Positions 1-9,200 of a stretch of DNA of 64,000 nt are shown here, piece by piece. Each line of letters begins with the position of its first letter. The first letter of the stretch is position 1. This stretch comes from Verrucomicrobiota bacterium (GTDB lineage: Bacteria; Verrucomicrobiota; Verrucomicrobiia; Limisphaerales; JADJPG01). The notes under the pieces were generated by a model. It was given only the letters and a program-made list of their open reading frames with translations. It made no database searches and had not been told where the DNA came from. Position numbers and translations under genes: made by a program. Where the stretch lies: assembly GCA_016713365.1 (NCBI GenBank), contig JADJPG010000103.1, positions 1-64,000 of the forward strand, read 5' to 3'.

Positions 1-9
1 GTTCATCCC

Positions 10-103
10 GCATTTCAAGCGTCGCTCCGCGACGCAACTTTCGCCCCCAACCGTCCGTGGACTGAAGTCCACGGCTACCGTCATCCGGTCGCTCCGCGAC
101 CGC
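10..103 (+). repeat. Interspersed repeat A, copy 1
   Basis: This stretch reads CATTTCAAGCGTCGCTCCGC, then a short palindrome GTGGACTGAAGTCCAC, then GGCTACCGTCATCCGGTCGC. The same order of blocks recurs at 1654-1745, and an inverted, shorter version lies at 1557-1612. The spacing and both blocks are kept, so this is a dispersed non-coding repeat rather than chance similarity. Its mobility mechanism is unknown. Confidence 0.75.
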
Positions 104-140
104 GCACTCAATCCGCGAATCCCAACGGTTGATAAATCAA

Positions 141-236
141 CCAGGGTTGGCTTTGCGCGGAGACTACCCTGGGTCCACCGCCCACCCCAATTCCCTACCC
201 CAACGGAAATCTCTGCAAAAAGGATGTTTTGAAAAA
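141..236 (+). repeat. Interspersed repeat B, left copy
   Basis: The block contains CCAGGGTTGG, then CTACCCTGGG, then CCCCAACGGAAATCTCTGC followed by an A-run. The 16 bases at 205-220 are an exact reverse complement of 1376-1391. The surrounding order (CCAGGGTTG, CTACCCTGGG, CCCCAACGG) also recurs inverted at 1362-1531. The two copies bracket the decayed transposase, so they are either two copies of a genomic repeat that received the insertion sequence or the extended ends of the element. Confidence 0.6.
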
Positions 237-365
237 GGAGCGGGAGAGGTCGCGGCGTCCGACGAAAATCGACCGCAGGGTCGGCTCTCAAATGCGGTTT
301 TGATTTCATCGTTCGTTGGTCCATTGCGCCGGTTCGCCCTTGGTTTTCTCATGCGCTCCGCTGGA

Positions 366-1290
366 TCAGGATCCTGCCAGCCGCTTGAGGTTGTAGGCCA
401 CCGCCTTGAGCGTCAGCTCCGGCTGGTTCTTCGCCAGTCCCAGATAGCGCACACGCCAGTGGTGCTGCCATTGTTTCCAGTGCGCGAAGATCCGCTCAAT
501 GCCGCCGCGCGCACCCGGCTCTTGCGCCAGTTCTCCACGCCCGATCCGCCTCGGTGAGTTTGATGTGGTGCGCGCCCTTTGGCGATCGGCTGTCGATGCC
601 GCGCTCGCTGTCGTACGCGTGGCTGACTTGCTGGTGTCGTAGGCTTTGTCGGCGGCAGGCTGCCGGCGTCAATGAAGCTTGCAACGGGAGCAAATCCGGC
701 GTCGTTGGCGTTAGCCCGCGCTGATGTGCGCCGTGCGGACGAGTTGATGTTCGCCGTCGCTGCTGACGTGCACGGCGCTTACTGTAGCCGTAGTAGCTCT
801 GGCTGTATTTGCGCGTGCCAACGGGCGTCGGCGTCAGGCCTGGCCCGGTGCGGGCGGCTTGCGCGTCCGGGCCGTTTGCGGCTGGATTGGGATCAGGGTC
901 GCGTCGACCAGGGTGGTGCGTTTGACGATGTAGCCGCGGGCTTCCGAGTTGAATGTTGAGCAGATAAGCAGTTGCTCGTGCAGACCGCAGTCGATGAGCC
1001 GCTGGCGGAAGCGGCAGATGGTCGACTCGTCGGGCACGGGTTTCATGCGCGTCGAGCTGGACAATCCACGAAAGCTCAGGCGGTCCCTGGGCTGCGCCTC
1101 GGCCTGCGGGATCGCTACAGGCCGTAGAGATGTTGGAGAATCATGACGCGCAGGAGCACACCAACGCGGGCGGCGGGCCGTCCGCCGTAGCTGTGGGTTG
1201 GCGGCGACAAGGGCCCTCGGCCGCGGTGAAAATCCACCCTCGCGGGCGATGATGTCGACACCGGGTTGGCGCCGCCGCGTTGTTGCTGAC
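366..1290 (-). pseudogene. Decayed IS5-family transposase
   Basis: Read on the minus strand, pieces of an IS5-type DDE transposase appear in order but in different frames. They are an N-terminal LRVMILQHLY-like segment near 1135, the SDP motif, PDESTICRFRQRLIDCGLHE at about 980-1040, KRTTLVDATLIP near 910, YYGY near 780, and a C-terminal segment ERIFAHWKQWQHHWRVRYLG ending at a stop at 366-368. The total span of about 0.92 kb fits the family's usual 310-330 residues. At least three frame changes and an out-of-frame middle show that it is inactive. Inverted repeat B copies lie outside it on both sides. Confidence 0.8.
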
Positions 1291-1361
1291 CAGAATCAAA
1301 GAAGGTCCAGTTGTTTGTCGCGTGGAGTTTGCATGCCGATCAGATCAATCCACCACCTGCC

Positions 1362-1531
1362 CCGTTCAAAATGACTTTTGCAGAGATTTCCAACGGGGTT
1401 GCATCACCTCGAACCATTCCAAGCCCCGCGCCACTACCCTTTCAGGGTAGGAGATTCTTTGATGAACGATTTCCCAGGGTAGCGCAGGAGCGCAACCCTG
1501 GGCTGAGTGACGAAATCCCGTTGGGATTTTC
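1362..1531 (-). repeat. Interspersed repeat B, right (inverted) copy
   Basis: This is the reverse-complement partner of 141-236 and carries the exact 16-base match 1376-1391. It is longer than the left copy and adds a palindrome TACCCTTTCAGGGTA at 1435-1449 and an extra AAATCCCGTTGGGATTT block near its end. It has no coding content. Together with the left copy it brackets the transposase remnant. Confidence 0.6.
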
Positions 1532-1556
1532 CAAATGGGACGAGCCGAGCAGCAAC

Positions 1557-1612
1557 CGCCTCGCGGAGCGAGGCTATGACGGTAGCCGTGGGCTTCAGCC
1601 CACGGTCGGGCA
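1557..1612 (-). repeat. Interspersed repeat A, inverted short copy
   Basis: The stretch CGTGGGCTTCAGCCCACG with the adjacent GACGGTAGC and the GCGGAGCGAGG motif is the reverse complement of repeat A with a changed palindrome. It lies directly after repeat B, so the segment up to yajQ is a nest of dispersed repeats with no gene. Confidence 0.6.
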
Positions 1613-1653
1613 CCACGCCCGCCCGCGAATCGCCGGGCGACGCATGGTCACCA

Positions 1654-1745
1654 CATTTCAAGCGTCGCTCCGCGACGCATCATCCGCCACCGACGATCCG
1701 TGGACTGAAGGCCACGGCTACCGTCATCCGGTCGCTCTGCGACCG
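1654..1745 (+). repeat. Interspersed repeat A, copy 2
   Basis: This is a direct copy of 10-103. It shares CATTTCAAGCGTCGCTCCGC, the hairpin around GTGGACTGAAG and GGCTACCGTCATCCGGTCGC. It differs by scattered substitutions, including one that weakens the palindrome (AAGGCC for AAGTCC). It ends about 25 bases before the yajQ stop codon. Confidence 0.75.
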
Positions 1746-1769
1746 GGCGTACCGGGTGAACCGGAGCGT

Positions 1770-2255
1770 TCAATCGCGGAAGTTCTGGAACTGCAGGGCC
1801 ACGGGGAAATCGTGGGCGCGCACGGCGGCGATGACGGCTTGGAGATCGTCGCGGTTCTTGCCGGTGACGCGGACTTCCTCGCCTTGAATCTGGGTGGTGA
1901 CCTTGAGCTTCGTGTCGCGGATGAAGCCGGTGACTTGCTTGGCGATGGCGCTTTCGATGCCTTGCTTGATCTTGATGACTTGGCGTGCGTGGCCGAGCGG
2001 GGAAATATCCGGATCCTTCTGCTCGATGCACTTCATGCTGATGTTCCGCTTGGTGAGCTTGCCGAGCACGATGTCGCAAAGGGTTTTCACCTTGAAGGCG
2101 TCCTCGGCGGAAAGCTTGATCTCGTTTTTATCGAGGACGATCTCGGCCTTGCTGCCCTTGAAGTCGAAGCGGTTGGCGAGTTCCTTGTTGGCGATGTTGA
2201 CGGCGTTCTCAATTTCCATCGAGTTCACCTGCGAGACGATGTCGAATGACGGCAT
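1770..2255 (-). CDS. yajQ: YajQ-family nucleotide-binding protein
   Basis: The 161-residue product matches the YajQ/UPF0234 family along its whole length. It opens with MPSFDIVSQVN and contains the conserved NRFDFKGSKAEI and KQVTGFIRDTKLKV stretches, the last in the second of two ferredoxin-like folds. Some YajQ proteins bind cyclic di-GMP and act with LysR-type regulators; whether this one does is not visible from sequence. The length is normal for the family. There is no clear Shine-Dalgarno before the ATG. A hairpin with a T-tract on the same strand sits about 90 bases upstream (2346-2376), so transcription may start between it and the gene or be attenuated by it. Confidence 0.93.
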   Translation of the reverse strand: MPSFDIVSQVNSMEIENAVNIANKELANRFDFKGSKAEIVLDKNEIKLSAEDAFKVKTLCDIVLGKLTKRNISMKCIEQKDPDISPLGHARQVIKIKQGIESAIAKQVTGFIRDTKLKVTTQIQGEEVRVTGKNRDDLQAVIAAVRAHDFPVALQFQNFRD

Positions 2256-2345
2256 AGGATTTGAAATTCGGTTGTTACAGGAGCCGTTAGTACCCGAATC
2301 ACAGTGGCTGGCAACGCAAAAGACGCGGCGAAAAACCGGCTGGCC

Positions 2346-2376
2346 AAAAAATAAGCGGGCATCTTTCGATGCCCGC
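2346..2376 (-). terminator. Rho-independent terminator or attenuator upstream of yajQ
   Basis: On the minus strand an 8-base stem GCGGGCAT/ATGCCCGC with loop CGAAAG is followed by TTATTTTTT. It therefore ends minus-strand transcripts arriving from the right, before yajQ. No recognised minus-strand gene lies between here and 2632, so it may end an unannotated RNA or act in the yajQ leader. Confidence 0.65.
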
Positions 2377-2632
2377 CTAACCCAAACAACCTAGCAACCT
2401 CCTTTGCTCTAAAATAAGCGCGAGAATCCGCGGTCCGGAGGAGGCGTTGCCGCCTTGATTCGAACCTTGAATCATCGTTGCATCTATCGACGAGGCCCGA
2501 AATATTCTTCAAACTATTCAGGGGAGGTGTAAAGAATGCGTAAAAGGATTTGGGCCGGAAAACGGGCCTTTTGCCACGGCCCTTTGGATAAAGGATTCCC
2601 AACCCCACCCGTCGCGATCTACTCTCGGGCCA
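2377..2632 (-). other. Gene-free leader region, possible small RNA
   Basis: These 256 bases hold no recognised gene. On the minus strand they contain a hairpin TGATTC/GAATCA around 2465, a strong Shine-Dalgarno-like AAAGGAGG near 2400 and then the terminator at 2346-2376. A 30-odd-codon minus-strand ORF starting near 2475 has no recognisable similarity. The terminator with no gene in front of it suggests a short RNA or a regulated yajQ leader. The beta-CASP gene starts at the other edge on the plus strand. Confidence 0.3.
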
Positions 2633-4009
2633 ATGCGAATTATCAATTTGAATCCGGACACTGACATTGGCGCGAGCGCGTGGTTCGTCGAGATCGACGG
2701 CCATCGCCTGCTGATGGATGCCGGCACGCACCCGAAACGCGAGGGTCACGCGGCGCTGCCGCTTTACAAAGTCATCGCGAAGGAGGAGATCGACGCGATC
2801 GCCATTTCCCACTGTCATCATGACCACATCGGCTCGCTGCCGATTGCCGCGCGGCATTTCCCGAAGGCGCACGTGATGTTCACGGAGCTCAGTTACCTCA
2901 TCTCCGAACGGGTGCTGCACAACTCGGTGAACGTGATGAAGCGCCAGCGCGACGAAATGGGCATCAAGGAATACCCGCTCTACACGCATGATGAGGTGGA
3001 CGACATCGCGCCGCATTTCCAGGGCTACAAATACAATCGCGAGGTGGAGTGGACGGCGCATCACAAGGCGCGCGCGGGTTTCCCGTCGCCAACGCTGGAA
3101 TTCTACGACGCCGGTCACGCGCTCGGTTCCGCCGGCATCATGGTGCGCGGCAAAAAGGAGACGTTGTTTTACACGGGCGATGTTTCGTTCCGCGATCAAA
3201 CGATTCTCAAGGGCGCGCGATTCGAGGACGTGCAGGCAGACGTGCTCATCATGGAAACGACGCGCGGTAATCGCGCCACGCCGGCTGGCTTCACGCGCGA
3301 AGCGGAGATCCAGCGGCTCACCGACGCGATTCATCACGTCCTGGCGCGCAAAGGTTCGATTCTCATCCCGACGTTTGCGCTGGGTCGCACGCAGGAGATT
3401 CTCGCATTGCTCGCGTTGCTGATGCGGAACGGTCAGCTCAAGAATCAGCCGATCTACATTGGCGGCCTCGGACGCGTGTTCACGGAGATTTACGACATCG
3501 AAGCGCACCGCGCTCATCGCCAGCATCAGAGCTTGCGCCTCACGGAAGCGTTGAACCTCGTGGTGCTGGAGAAGGGTCAGGCGGAGAAAATGAAACTTAC
3601 CGGCAGCCGAATCTTCGTCGTCACCGCCGGCATGATGAGTGAGCACACCGCCGCGCATGATCTCGCTGCACGCATGGCCGGTGACGAACGTCAGGCGATC
3701 TTCTTTGTCGGTTACGCGGATCCGGAGACGCCGGGCGGACGTTTCAAGGCGGCCAAACACGGCGAGACGTTTGTCTTCAGCGGCAGCGCGGGAGAAGTTA
3801 CGAAGCGTTGCGAGGTGCAGGATTTCGATCTCACGGCGCACGCGAACCGCGAGGAGTTGCTCGATTTCGTCGGGCAGGTGAATCCCCGGGTCGTGGTACT
3901 CGGCCACGGCGACGCGGATTCGCGCCAGTGGTTCGAGGAACAAATTCGCTCGAAGCACCCAAAGATTCGAATCATCCAGCCAGAGCCCGGCAAGAGCGTC
4001 GAGGTGTAG
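2633..4009 (+). CDS. Beta-CASP metallo-beta-lactamase-fold RNase-like protein
   Basis: The 458-residue protein has the metallo-beta-lactamase motif HCHHDH (residues 60-65, HxHxDH). It also has a further zinc-ligand region around YTGDVSF, a beta-CASP insert containing IPTFALGRTQEIL, and a late stretch VTAGMMSEHTAAH typical of the RNA-specificity (YSH1-type) group. Such proteins are cytoplasmic zinc-dependent RNA endo- or exonucleases, and the natural substrate here is unknown. There is no signal peptide. The start ATG at 2633 begins the family's MRIINL strand, so no longer N-terminus is needed. Confidence 0.85.
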   Translation: MRIINLNPDTDIGASAWFVEIDGHRLLMDAGTHPKREGHAALPLYKVIAKEEIDAIAISHCHHDHIGSLPIAARHFPKAHVMFTELSYLISERVLHNSVNVMKRQRDEMGIKEYPLYTHDEVDDIAPHFQGYKYNREVEWTAHHKARAGFPSPTLEFYDAGHALGSAGIMVRGKKETLFYTGDVSFRDQTILKGARFEDVQADVLIMETTRGNRATPAGFTREAEIQRLTDAIHHVLARKGSILIPTFALGRTQEILALLALLMRNGQLKNQPIYIGGLGRVFTEIYDIEAHRAHRQHQSLRLTEALNLVVLEKGQAEKMKLTGSRIFVVTAGMMSEHTAAHDLAARMAGDERQAIFFVGYADPETPGGRFKAAKHGETFVFSGSAGEVTKRCEVQDFDLTAHANREELLDFVGQVNPRVVVLGHGDADSRQWFEEQIRSKHPKIRIIQPEPGKSVEV

Positions 4010-4058
4010 CCGGTGGTCCGAGCTTGATTGGCCGCAGGGCCGGCGTAACGTCCGGCTC

Positions 4059-5438
4059 ATGCCTCTCACCCGTCGGGAATTTCTTCGCCACTCGGCTGTC
4101 GCTTCCGCCGCACTTCACGCTCCCACGCTGCTGGCGCAGGTCGCCGGACAACGACCGGCGCGCGACAAATCCGTGTCCGTGCTCAATCCGCGCACGCGCG
4201 TGCCGGTGGGATTCATCATTGATGACTCGACGTGTCTGGTGAACTTGAACCGCTTCACCATGCCACAGTTTGATCAGGCATTCGGCGGTGCGAACAAGAC
4301 GTATCACCGGAACTGGCGCGAGTGGCCACATGAGATTCCAGACAGCTTCGTGCGCAAGTTTGGCGAATGGTGCGCGGACGCGGGCGTGAAGGGCAAATAC
4401 AGCATCGTCCCCTACCCTGCGTGTGTCGGCCGCCTCGATCGCGGATTGCCCGGCTGGACGCAGCGGGAGTTGAACGAAAGCCTCGAACTTGTCCGCACCG
4501 TGATGTTACCGAATTGGGACATCCATCCCGAGATGGTGACGCACTCGCGCGTCATCGATACGAAGACCGGCCATCCGTATCCCGATCATTCGTTGAAGTT
4601 CATGGAGAACTGGGAATGGACGACTGGTCGGAGTGCGGACGAAATCGCGGATTACCTCGCCTACGCGCTGCGCATTCTGAAGAACGTCGGGCTGCCGTGC
4701 GAGGGCGTCACTACACCAGGCGGCTTTGGGAACAAGGCGCTGCCGCAACTCGCGCAAGCCTCGCTGGAATCGGTCCGCGATGTTTTCAACGCAGAGATTC
4801 CCCACTACTTCAGGCATCTTTACAGCGAGGGCAATGAAAGCGTTGCACCGCGCGTCGAATACGCCCGCGATTTGGAGACCGACAATCCGCGGTGCGTGGT
4901 GAGCATCATCGGCTGCACGGGCGATTGGACCGGCGGTTGGGACAACACGCCGCCCGACGGCGTGGACAAATTCATCTCTCCCGACGGCAAGTCGGGCCGC
5001 ATGGTGGACGTCATTGAACGCGGCGAACCGGCTCTGGCGCTGGCGCATTGGACCGGCATTTGGTGGAACGGCCAGGAACTGGGTTTCAAGGTCTGGCAGG
5101 AAGTCGTGCGCCGGTTGCACGCGCGATTTGATCATCTGCATTGGATGAAGCTGAGTGAAGGGGCGCGCTATTGGGCCGCCAAAGAACTCACGCGCATCGA
5201 ACGCACCGGAAACGCGATTCAATTCTACGCGCCTTTCGCGTGTCCCGACTTCACGATTGAGTTCACCGTCGCGGTCAACGCGGCACCAAGATTCGCCGCC
5301 GGAGCTCAGACTCCAGTCCCGCTCAACGAAACGCAGCGCCGGCTCGATTTGAAGTCAGGCCTCTGGCATCGCGCGGGAGAACGCATGACTTGCTGTTTCA
5401 ATTTGCCGAAAGGCTCGAGTCAGCTTCAGCTTGGATAA
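4059..5438 (+). CDS. Tat-exported protein, deacetylase/barrel-like, function unknown
   Basis: The 459-residue product starts with a twin-arginine signal (TRREFLRHSAVASAA) ending near LLAQ. The body is aromatic-rich (GFIIDDST, HYFRHLYSEGNES, HWTGIWWNGQELGF). It resembles a polysaccharide-deacetylase-like or TIM-barrel exported hydrolase, but no catalytic motif is certain, so no reaction is assigned. A last segment of about 70 residues looks like a beta-sandwich tail. It follows the beta-CASP gene by 49 bases on the same strand and precedes the peroxidase gene by about 60-75, so the three may be co-transcribed. Confidence 0.6.
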   Translation: MPLTRREFLRHSAVASAALHAPTLLAQVAGQRPARDKSVSVLNPRTRVPVGFIIDDSTCLVNLNRFTMPQFDQAFGGANKTYHRNWREWPHEIPDSFVRKFGEWCADAGVKGKYSIVPYPACVGRLDRGLPGWTQRELNESLELVRTVMLPNWDIHPEMVTHSRVIDTKTGHPYPDHSLKFMENWEWTTGRSADEIADYLAYALRILKNVGLPCEGVTTPGGFGNKALPQLAQASLESVRDVFNAEIPHYFRHLYSEGNESVAPRVEYARDLETDNPRCVVSIIGCTGDWTGGWDNTPPDGVDKFISPDGKSGRMVDVIERGEPALALAHWTGIWWNGQELGFKVWQEVVRRLHARFDHLHWMKLSEGARYWAAKELTRIERTGNAIQFYAPFACPDFTIEFTVAVNAAPRFAAGAQTPVPLNETQRRLDLKSGLWHRAGERMTCCFNLPKGSSQLQLG

Positions 5439-5511
5439 CCGGCCGGCCGTTGGGCGAGACCGGACAAAACCCGATTTGACATCGCGTCGGCGGCCCGCAA
5501 TGGTTCCGCCC

Positions 5512-6054
5512 ATGAAGACCTTACTCACATCCCTGTTCCTCGGATTTGCCATGACCACCTACGCCGCCTCGAACCTCGCCGACATTCCGCTCAAGGATAT
5601 CAACGGCAAGGACACCTCCCTGAAAGCTTACCAGGGCAAAGTATTGCTGATCGTAAACGTCGCTTCGAAATGCGGGTATACGAAACAGTACGCGCCCCTT
5701 GAAGCCACTTACCGCAAGTACAAGGACCAGGGCTTGGTGGTGCTCGGCTTCCCGTGCAATCAGTTCGGCGGACAGGAACCCGGCTCGAACGAAGACATTA
5801 AGAGCTTCTGCAGCGCGAACTACGACGTGACCTTCCCGCTCTTCGACAAGCTCGACGTGAAAGGTCCGAACCAGCATCCACTCTACGCCGCGCTCTCCGG
5901 CAAAAGCTCCGCGTTCCCCGGCGACGTGAAGTGGAACTTCGGGAAATTCCTCGTCGGCCGCGACGGCAAACTGATCAAACGCTGGGATTCCGCCGCCAAG
6001 CCCGACGGTGAGGAAGTCACCAAGGCCATCGAGGCAGCGCTCGCCGCGAAGTAA
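5512..6054 (+). CDS. Exported glutathione peroxidase (Cys type)
   Basis: After a hydrophobic leader (MKTLLTSLFLGFAMTTYAAS) the protein follows the glutathione-peroxidase fold. The catalytic Cys is in NVASKCGYT, the Gln in FPCNQFGGQEPG and the Trp in KWNFGKFLV, which gives the Cys-Gln-Trp set. Cys rather than selenocysteine sits at the peroxidatic position, as in most bacterial, thioredoxin-dependent members. It should reduce hydroperoxides in the periplasm. An alternative ATG at 5500 adds four residues (MVPP). The 5512 ATG gives the more typical positively charged signal start. A terminator follows at 6090. Confidence 0.9.
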   Translation: MKTLLTSLFLGFAMTTYAASNLADIPLKDINGKDTSLKAYQGKVLLIVNVASKCGYTKQYAPLEATYRKYKDQGLVVLGFPCNQFGGQEPGSNEDIKSFCSANYDVTFPLFDKLDVKGPNQHPLYAALSGKSSAFPGDVKWNFGKFLVGRDGKLIKRWDSAAKPDGEEVTKAIEAALAAK

Positions 6055-6089
6055 GCCTCAACCCGTCGAACTCCACCGACACCCCATTT

Positions 6090-6115
6090 AGCCCTGCTTC
6101 GACAGGGCTTTTTTG
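6090..6115 (+). terminator. Rho-independent terminator after glutathione peroxidase
   Basis: AGCCCTG/CAGGGCT form a 7-base stem with a CTTCGA loop and run directly into TTTTTT. It lies 35 bases after the peroxidase stop and before smc. Confidence 0.85.
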
Positions 6116-6273
6116 TTGTCCAGAGGCTGTCGGAACCGCAATTCGCCACACCTCCGCCTCCAACGTCATCACCGGGAGCGGGACCCATTACTTGTGGGGT
6201 TGTGAATAACTTCCTCCCATATGGTGGTTTTCCGCTTGTCTCACCGCGAGGCGTCTAGTTCACTTTGAGTCGT

Positions 6274-9200
6274 ATGTATCTGAAGAACCTCACCGTTCTT
6301 GGGTTTAAGTCCTTTGCGGACAAAACCTCGCTCAATTTCCAACCGGGCGTCACCGCCATCGTCGGCCCCAACGGCTGCGGCAAGTCCAACGTCTCGGACG
6401 CCATCCGCTGGGTGCTGGGCGAGCAATCCGCCAAAGCCCTGCGCGGCGGCGAGATGGCCGACTGCATTTTCAACGGCACTGACGGCCGCAAGCCGCTCGG
6501 TATGGCCGAGGTTTCCCTGACCATCGGCGACGTGGAGGAAGACCAGCTCACCGCCGCCGGAGTTGAGGTTGGATTCAATGAAGTCACCGTCACCCGCCGC
6601 GTGTTTCGCGACGGCGGCAGCGAATACTTCATCAACAAGACCGCGTGCCGCCTGAAGGACATCCAGCAGCTCTTCATGGGCACGGGTGTCGGCCGCACCA
6701 GTTACAGCGTGATGGCGCAGGGCAACATCACCCAACTCCTCTCCAGCAAGCCCGAGGATCGCCGTATGGTCTTCGAAGAAGCCGCTGGCATCACGAAGTT
6801 CAAAGCGCAAAAGAAAGAGTCGCTCCGCAAGCTGGAGCACACGGACCAAAACCTTGTCCGCGTCGAGGATCTCATCCGCGAAGTGAAGCGGCAGATTGGT
6901 TCGCTCCAACGCCAGGCCGGCAAGGCGCGTCGCTACAAGCAGATTGCGCAGGAGCTTCAGCACCTCGATACCCAGCTCGCCCGCCATCAATTCGACGTGC
7001 TGCAAGCCGAGATCACAGAACGCCAGAACAAGGCCGAGGAACTACGTAACGGAAATTGAAACCAGCTCCGCTGACGTGCTGCGTTGCGAAGATGAAATCC
7101 TGCAACTGCGCGAGCGGCTGTCCGAACTCGAGCACCAGATTTCCGCGTCGCAGCAGCAAGGCATGGAGCTGAAGGCCCAGGTCGACCGCCACGAATCGCG
7201 CATTCAGTTCAATGAAGAGCGCCTGCAGGAACTGGAACAGCAGAACTTCAAGGCGCTGAGCGAAATCGCCGAAGCGGAACAGCGTGCCACTGCGACCGAG
7301 CAGGAACTGGCCGGCGTGACCGAACGTCTCGCCGCTTCCAACGCGGCCTTGGAGCAGCAGCGCGCCGCGCTCGAAGAGAAACGTCAGGCACTGCAAGCCG
7401 TCGAAGCCGAAACGCAGAAGCAGGCCGAAGCGTTGCGCAAAGCGCAGTCCGAAGCCTTCGCTGCGATGCAACAGCTCACCCGCGCGCGAAATGAAATCAA
7501 CGCGCTCGATCTTCAGAAGCAGGGCAACATCGTGCGGCTGGAGAAGCTGTCGTCCGAGAAAATCCAACTCGAAGAAGAACGCACCCGGCTCGAAGCGCGC
7601 CTGACTGAATTCGCGGCGAACGTCCAGACCCAGAAACTCAACGCGCAAACCCAGCGGGGCACGGTGGAAGAACGCCAGCAGCGCCTCCGCGAGATCCAGC
7701 AGGAGCTCACGCAAGCCGCGCAGGAGCTGGACGGTTTCCTGCGTCAGCAAGCCGAGAAACGTTCACGGCTGAACGTCCTCGAACAACTTCAGGAATCGCA
7801 CGAAGGCTTCAGCTCTGGCGCACTCGCCGCCCTCAAGCAATCGCAGAACGTGCTTGGCTCGCTCGCCGACAAGATTCGCGTCCCCGATCAACATGTCATT
7901 GCCATCGAAGCTGCGCTTGGTCATCACCTCCAACTCGTCCTGACCGAACAGCCCGAAGCCGCGCAGCAAATCCTCTCCGACCTCGCCACGAACAAGAAAG
8001 GCAAGGCGAGCATCGCAGCGTTGACGTTGGGCATTGCGCCCGCAGCTGCCGCTTCGACTTGCAGGAACGTCTGAAGACGGAGTTCCAATCCGTCGCTGCG
8101 GTCTCCGTAGTGGATTCGGATGCGAGTGTTCAGTCGCTCATCGGCGGATTGCTCGGTCGGATGATGATTGTCCCCGATCTCACCGCCGCCACCGCAGCGT
8201 TGCGGGCCAGCAACGGCGAGTTCGACTTCGTCACCGCGACCGGCGAACTGCTCACCCGCCACGGCATCTTCACCGGCGGCGCGGGCAACGGGAACGGCAA
8301 CAAAGCCCCCGGAAGCATCCTCGGCCGCAAAAATCAAATCGCCGAACTGCAGGCGCAGCTCGCGCAGATTCAGGAACAAGTCAACGAAGCCAGTCGCAAG
8401 AAAGGCGCCTTGCAGAGCGAGCAGACGTCGCTGCAAGCCAGCCTGCAACAGGCCCAGACCGAACTGCGCAATCAAGAGGTCGCCATCGCCGCGCACGAGG
8501 GCGAGTTCAACGCGCTGACAAACTCGCAGCGCTCCTTGAACTCGAAAATCGAGACGGTCGTTTACGAAGTGCAAGCCCTCGCCGCGCACGAGCAGGAAGG
8601 CCAACAGAAGCGGGCTGCGTTGGCCGAAGTGGTCACGCAGGCCGAAGTCCGCGAACAAGCGTCACAGACGCAGGTCACGGAGATTACCACCTCCCTCGAA
8701 CAACTCCGCCATCAACGCGATGCCGCGAATTCCGTCCTCACGGAAGCCAAGGTCACGCTCGCCAGTGAAGAGCAGCTGTGCGTTTCCCTGGCGCGCCAAA
8801 AAGGGCCGTTGGAGCAACGCCTTCGCGAACTCGCGCAGATCGTGCAGCAACGCCGCAACGAGTGCAGCTCGTTCCTCCAACGCAAGTCGCAGTTCGAAAC
8901 GGAGATTGGCGAATCCCAGCGGCAGATCCAGCGCCTGACCCACGAGCGCGAAGTCGTGAATCAGCACACTGCCGAACTCGTGGCGCAGAAGGAGACGCAG
9001 GATCAGGCCATCGGAACGCGTGAGGAGAGTCTGCGCGAATTGCGTCGTAGACTGACCGAAGTGCAGCAGTTACGAGGCACCCTCGAAGTCGAACTTGCGC
9101 AGAAGACGATGTCCGTGCAGAACCTGCGCGAACGCATCCAGCAGAAGTATCAGGTCAACATCGACGACGTTCGCAGCGAGTGCATCACGATCACGATCGC

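Noticed and set aside
1311..2249. Plus-strand ORF of 312 aa opposite yajQ
   Set aside because: It runs through repeat A and repeat B and the antisense of yajQ, so it cannot be a real gene.
2450..2475. tRNA T-arm-like GGTTCGAATC on the minus strand
   Set aside because: The flanks do not form a T-stem and no acceptor, D or anticodon arms are present.
2225..4069. Long minus-strand ORF (614 aa) opposite the beta-CASP gene
   Set aside because: It is the antisense shadow of a well-recognised gene. Its product is Arg/Val/His-rich without motifs, a common effect in GC-rich DNA.
5512..6054. Selenocysteine at the peroxidase active site
   Set aside because: The catalytic codon is TGC (Cys), with no in-frame TGA.
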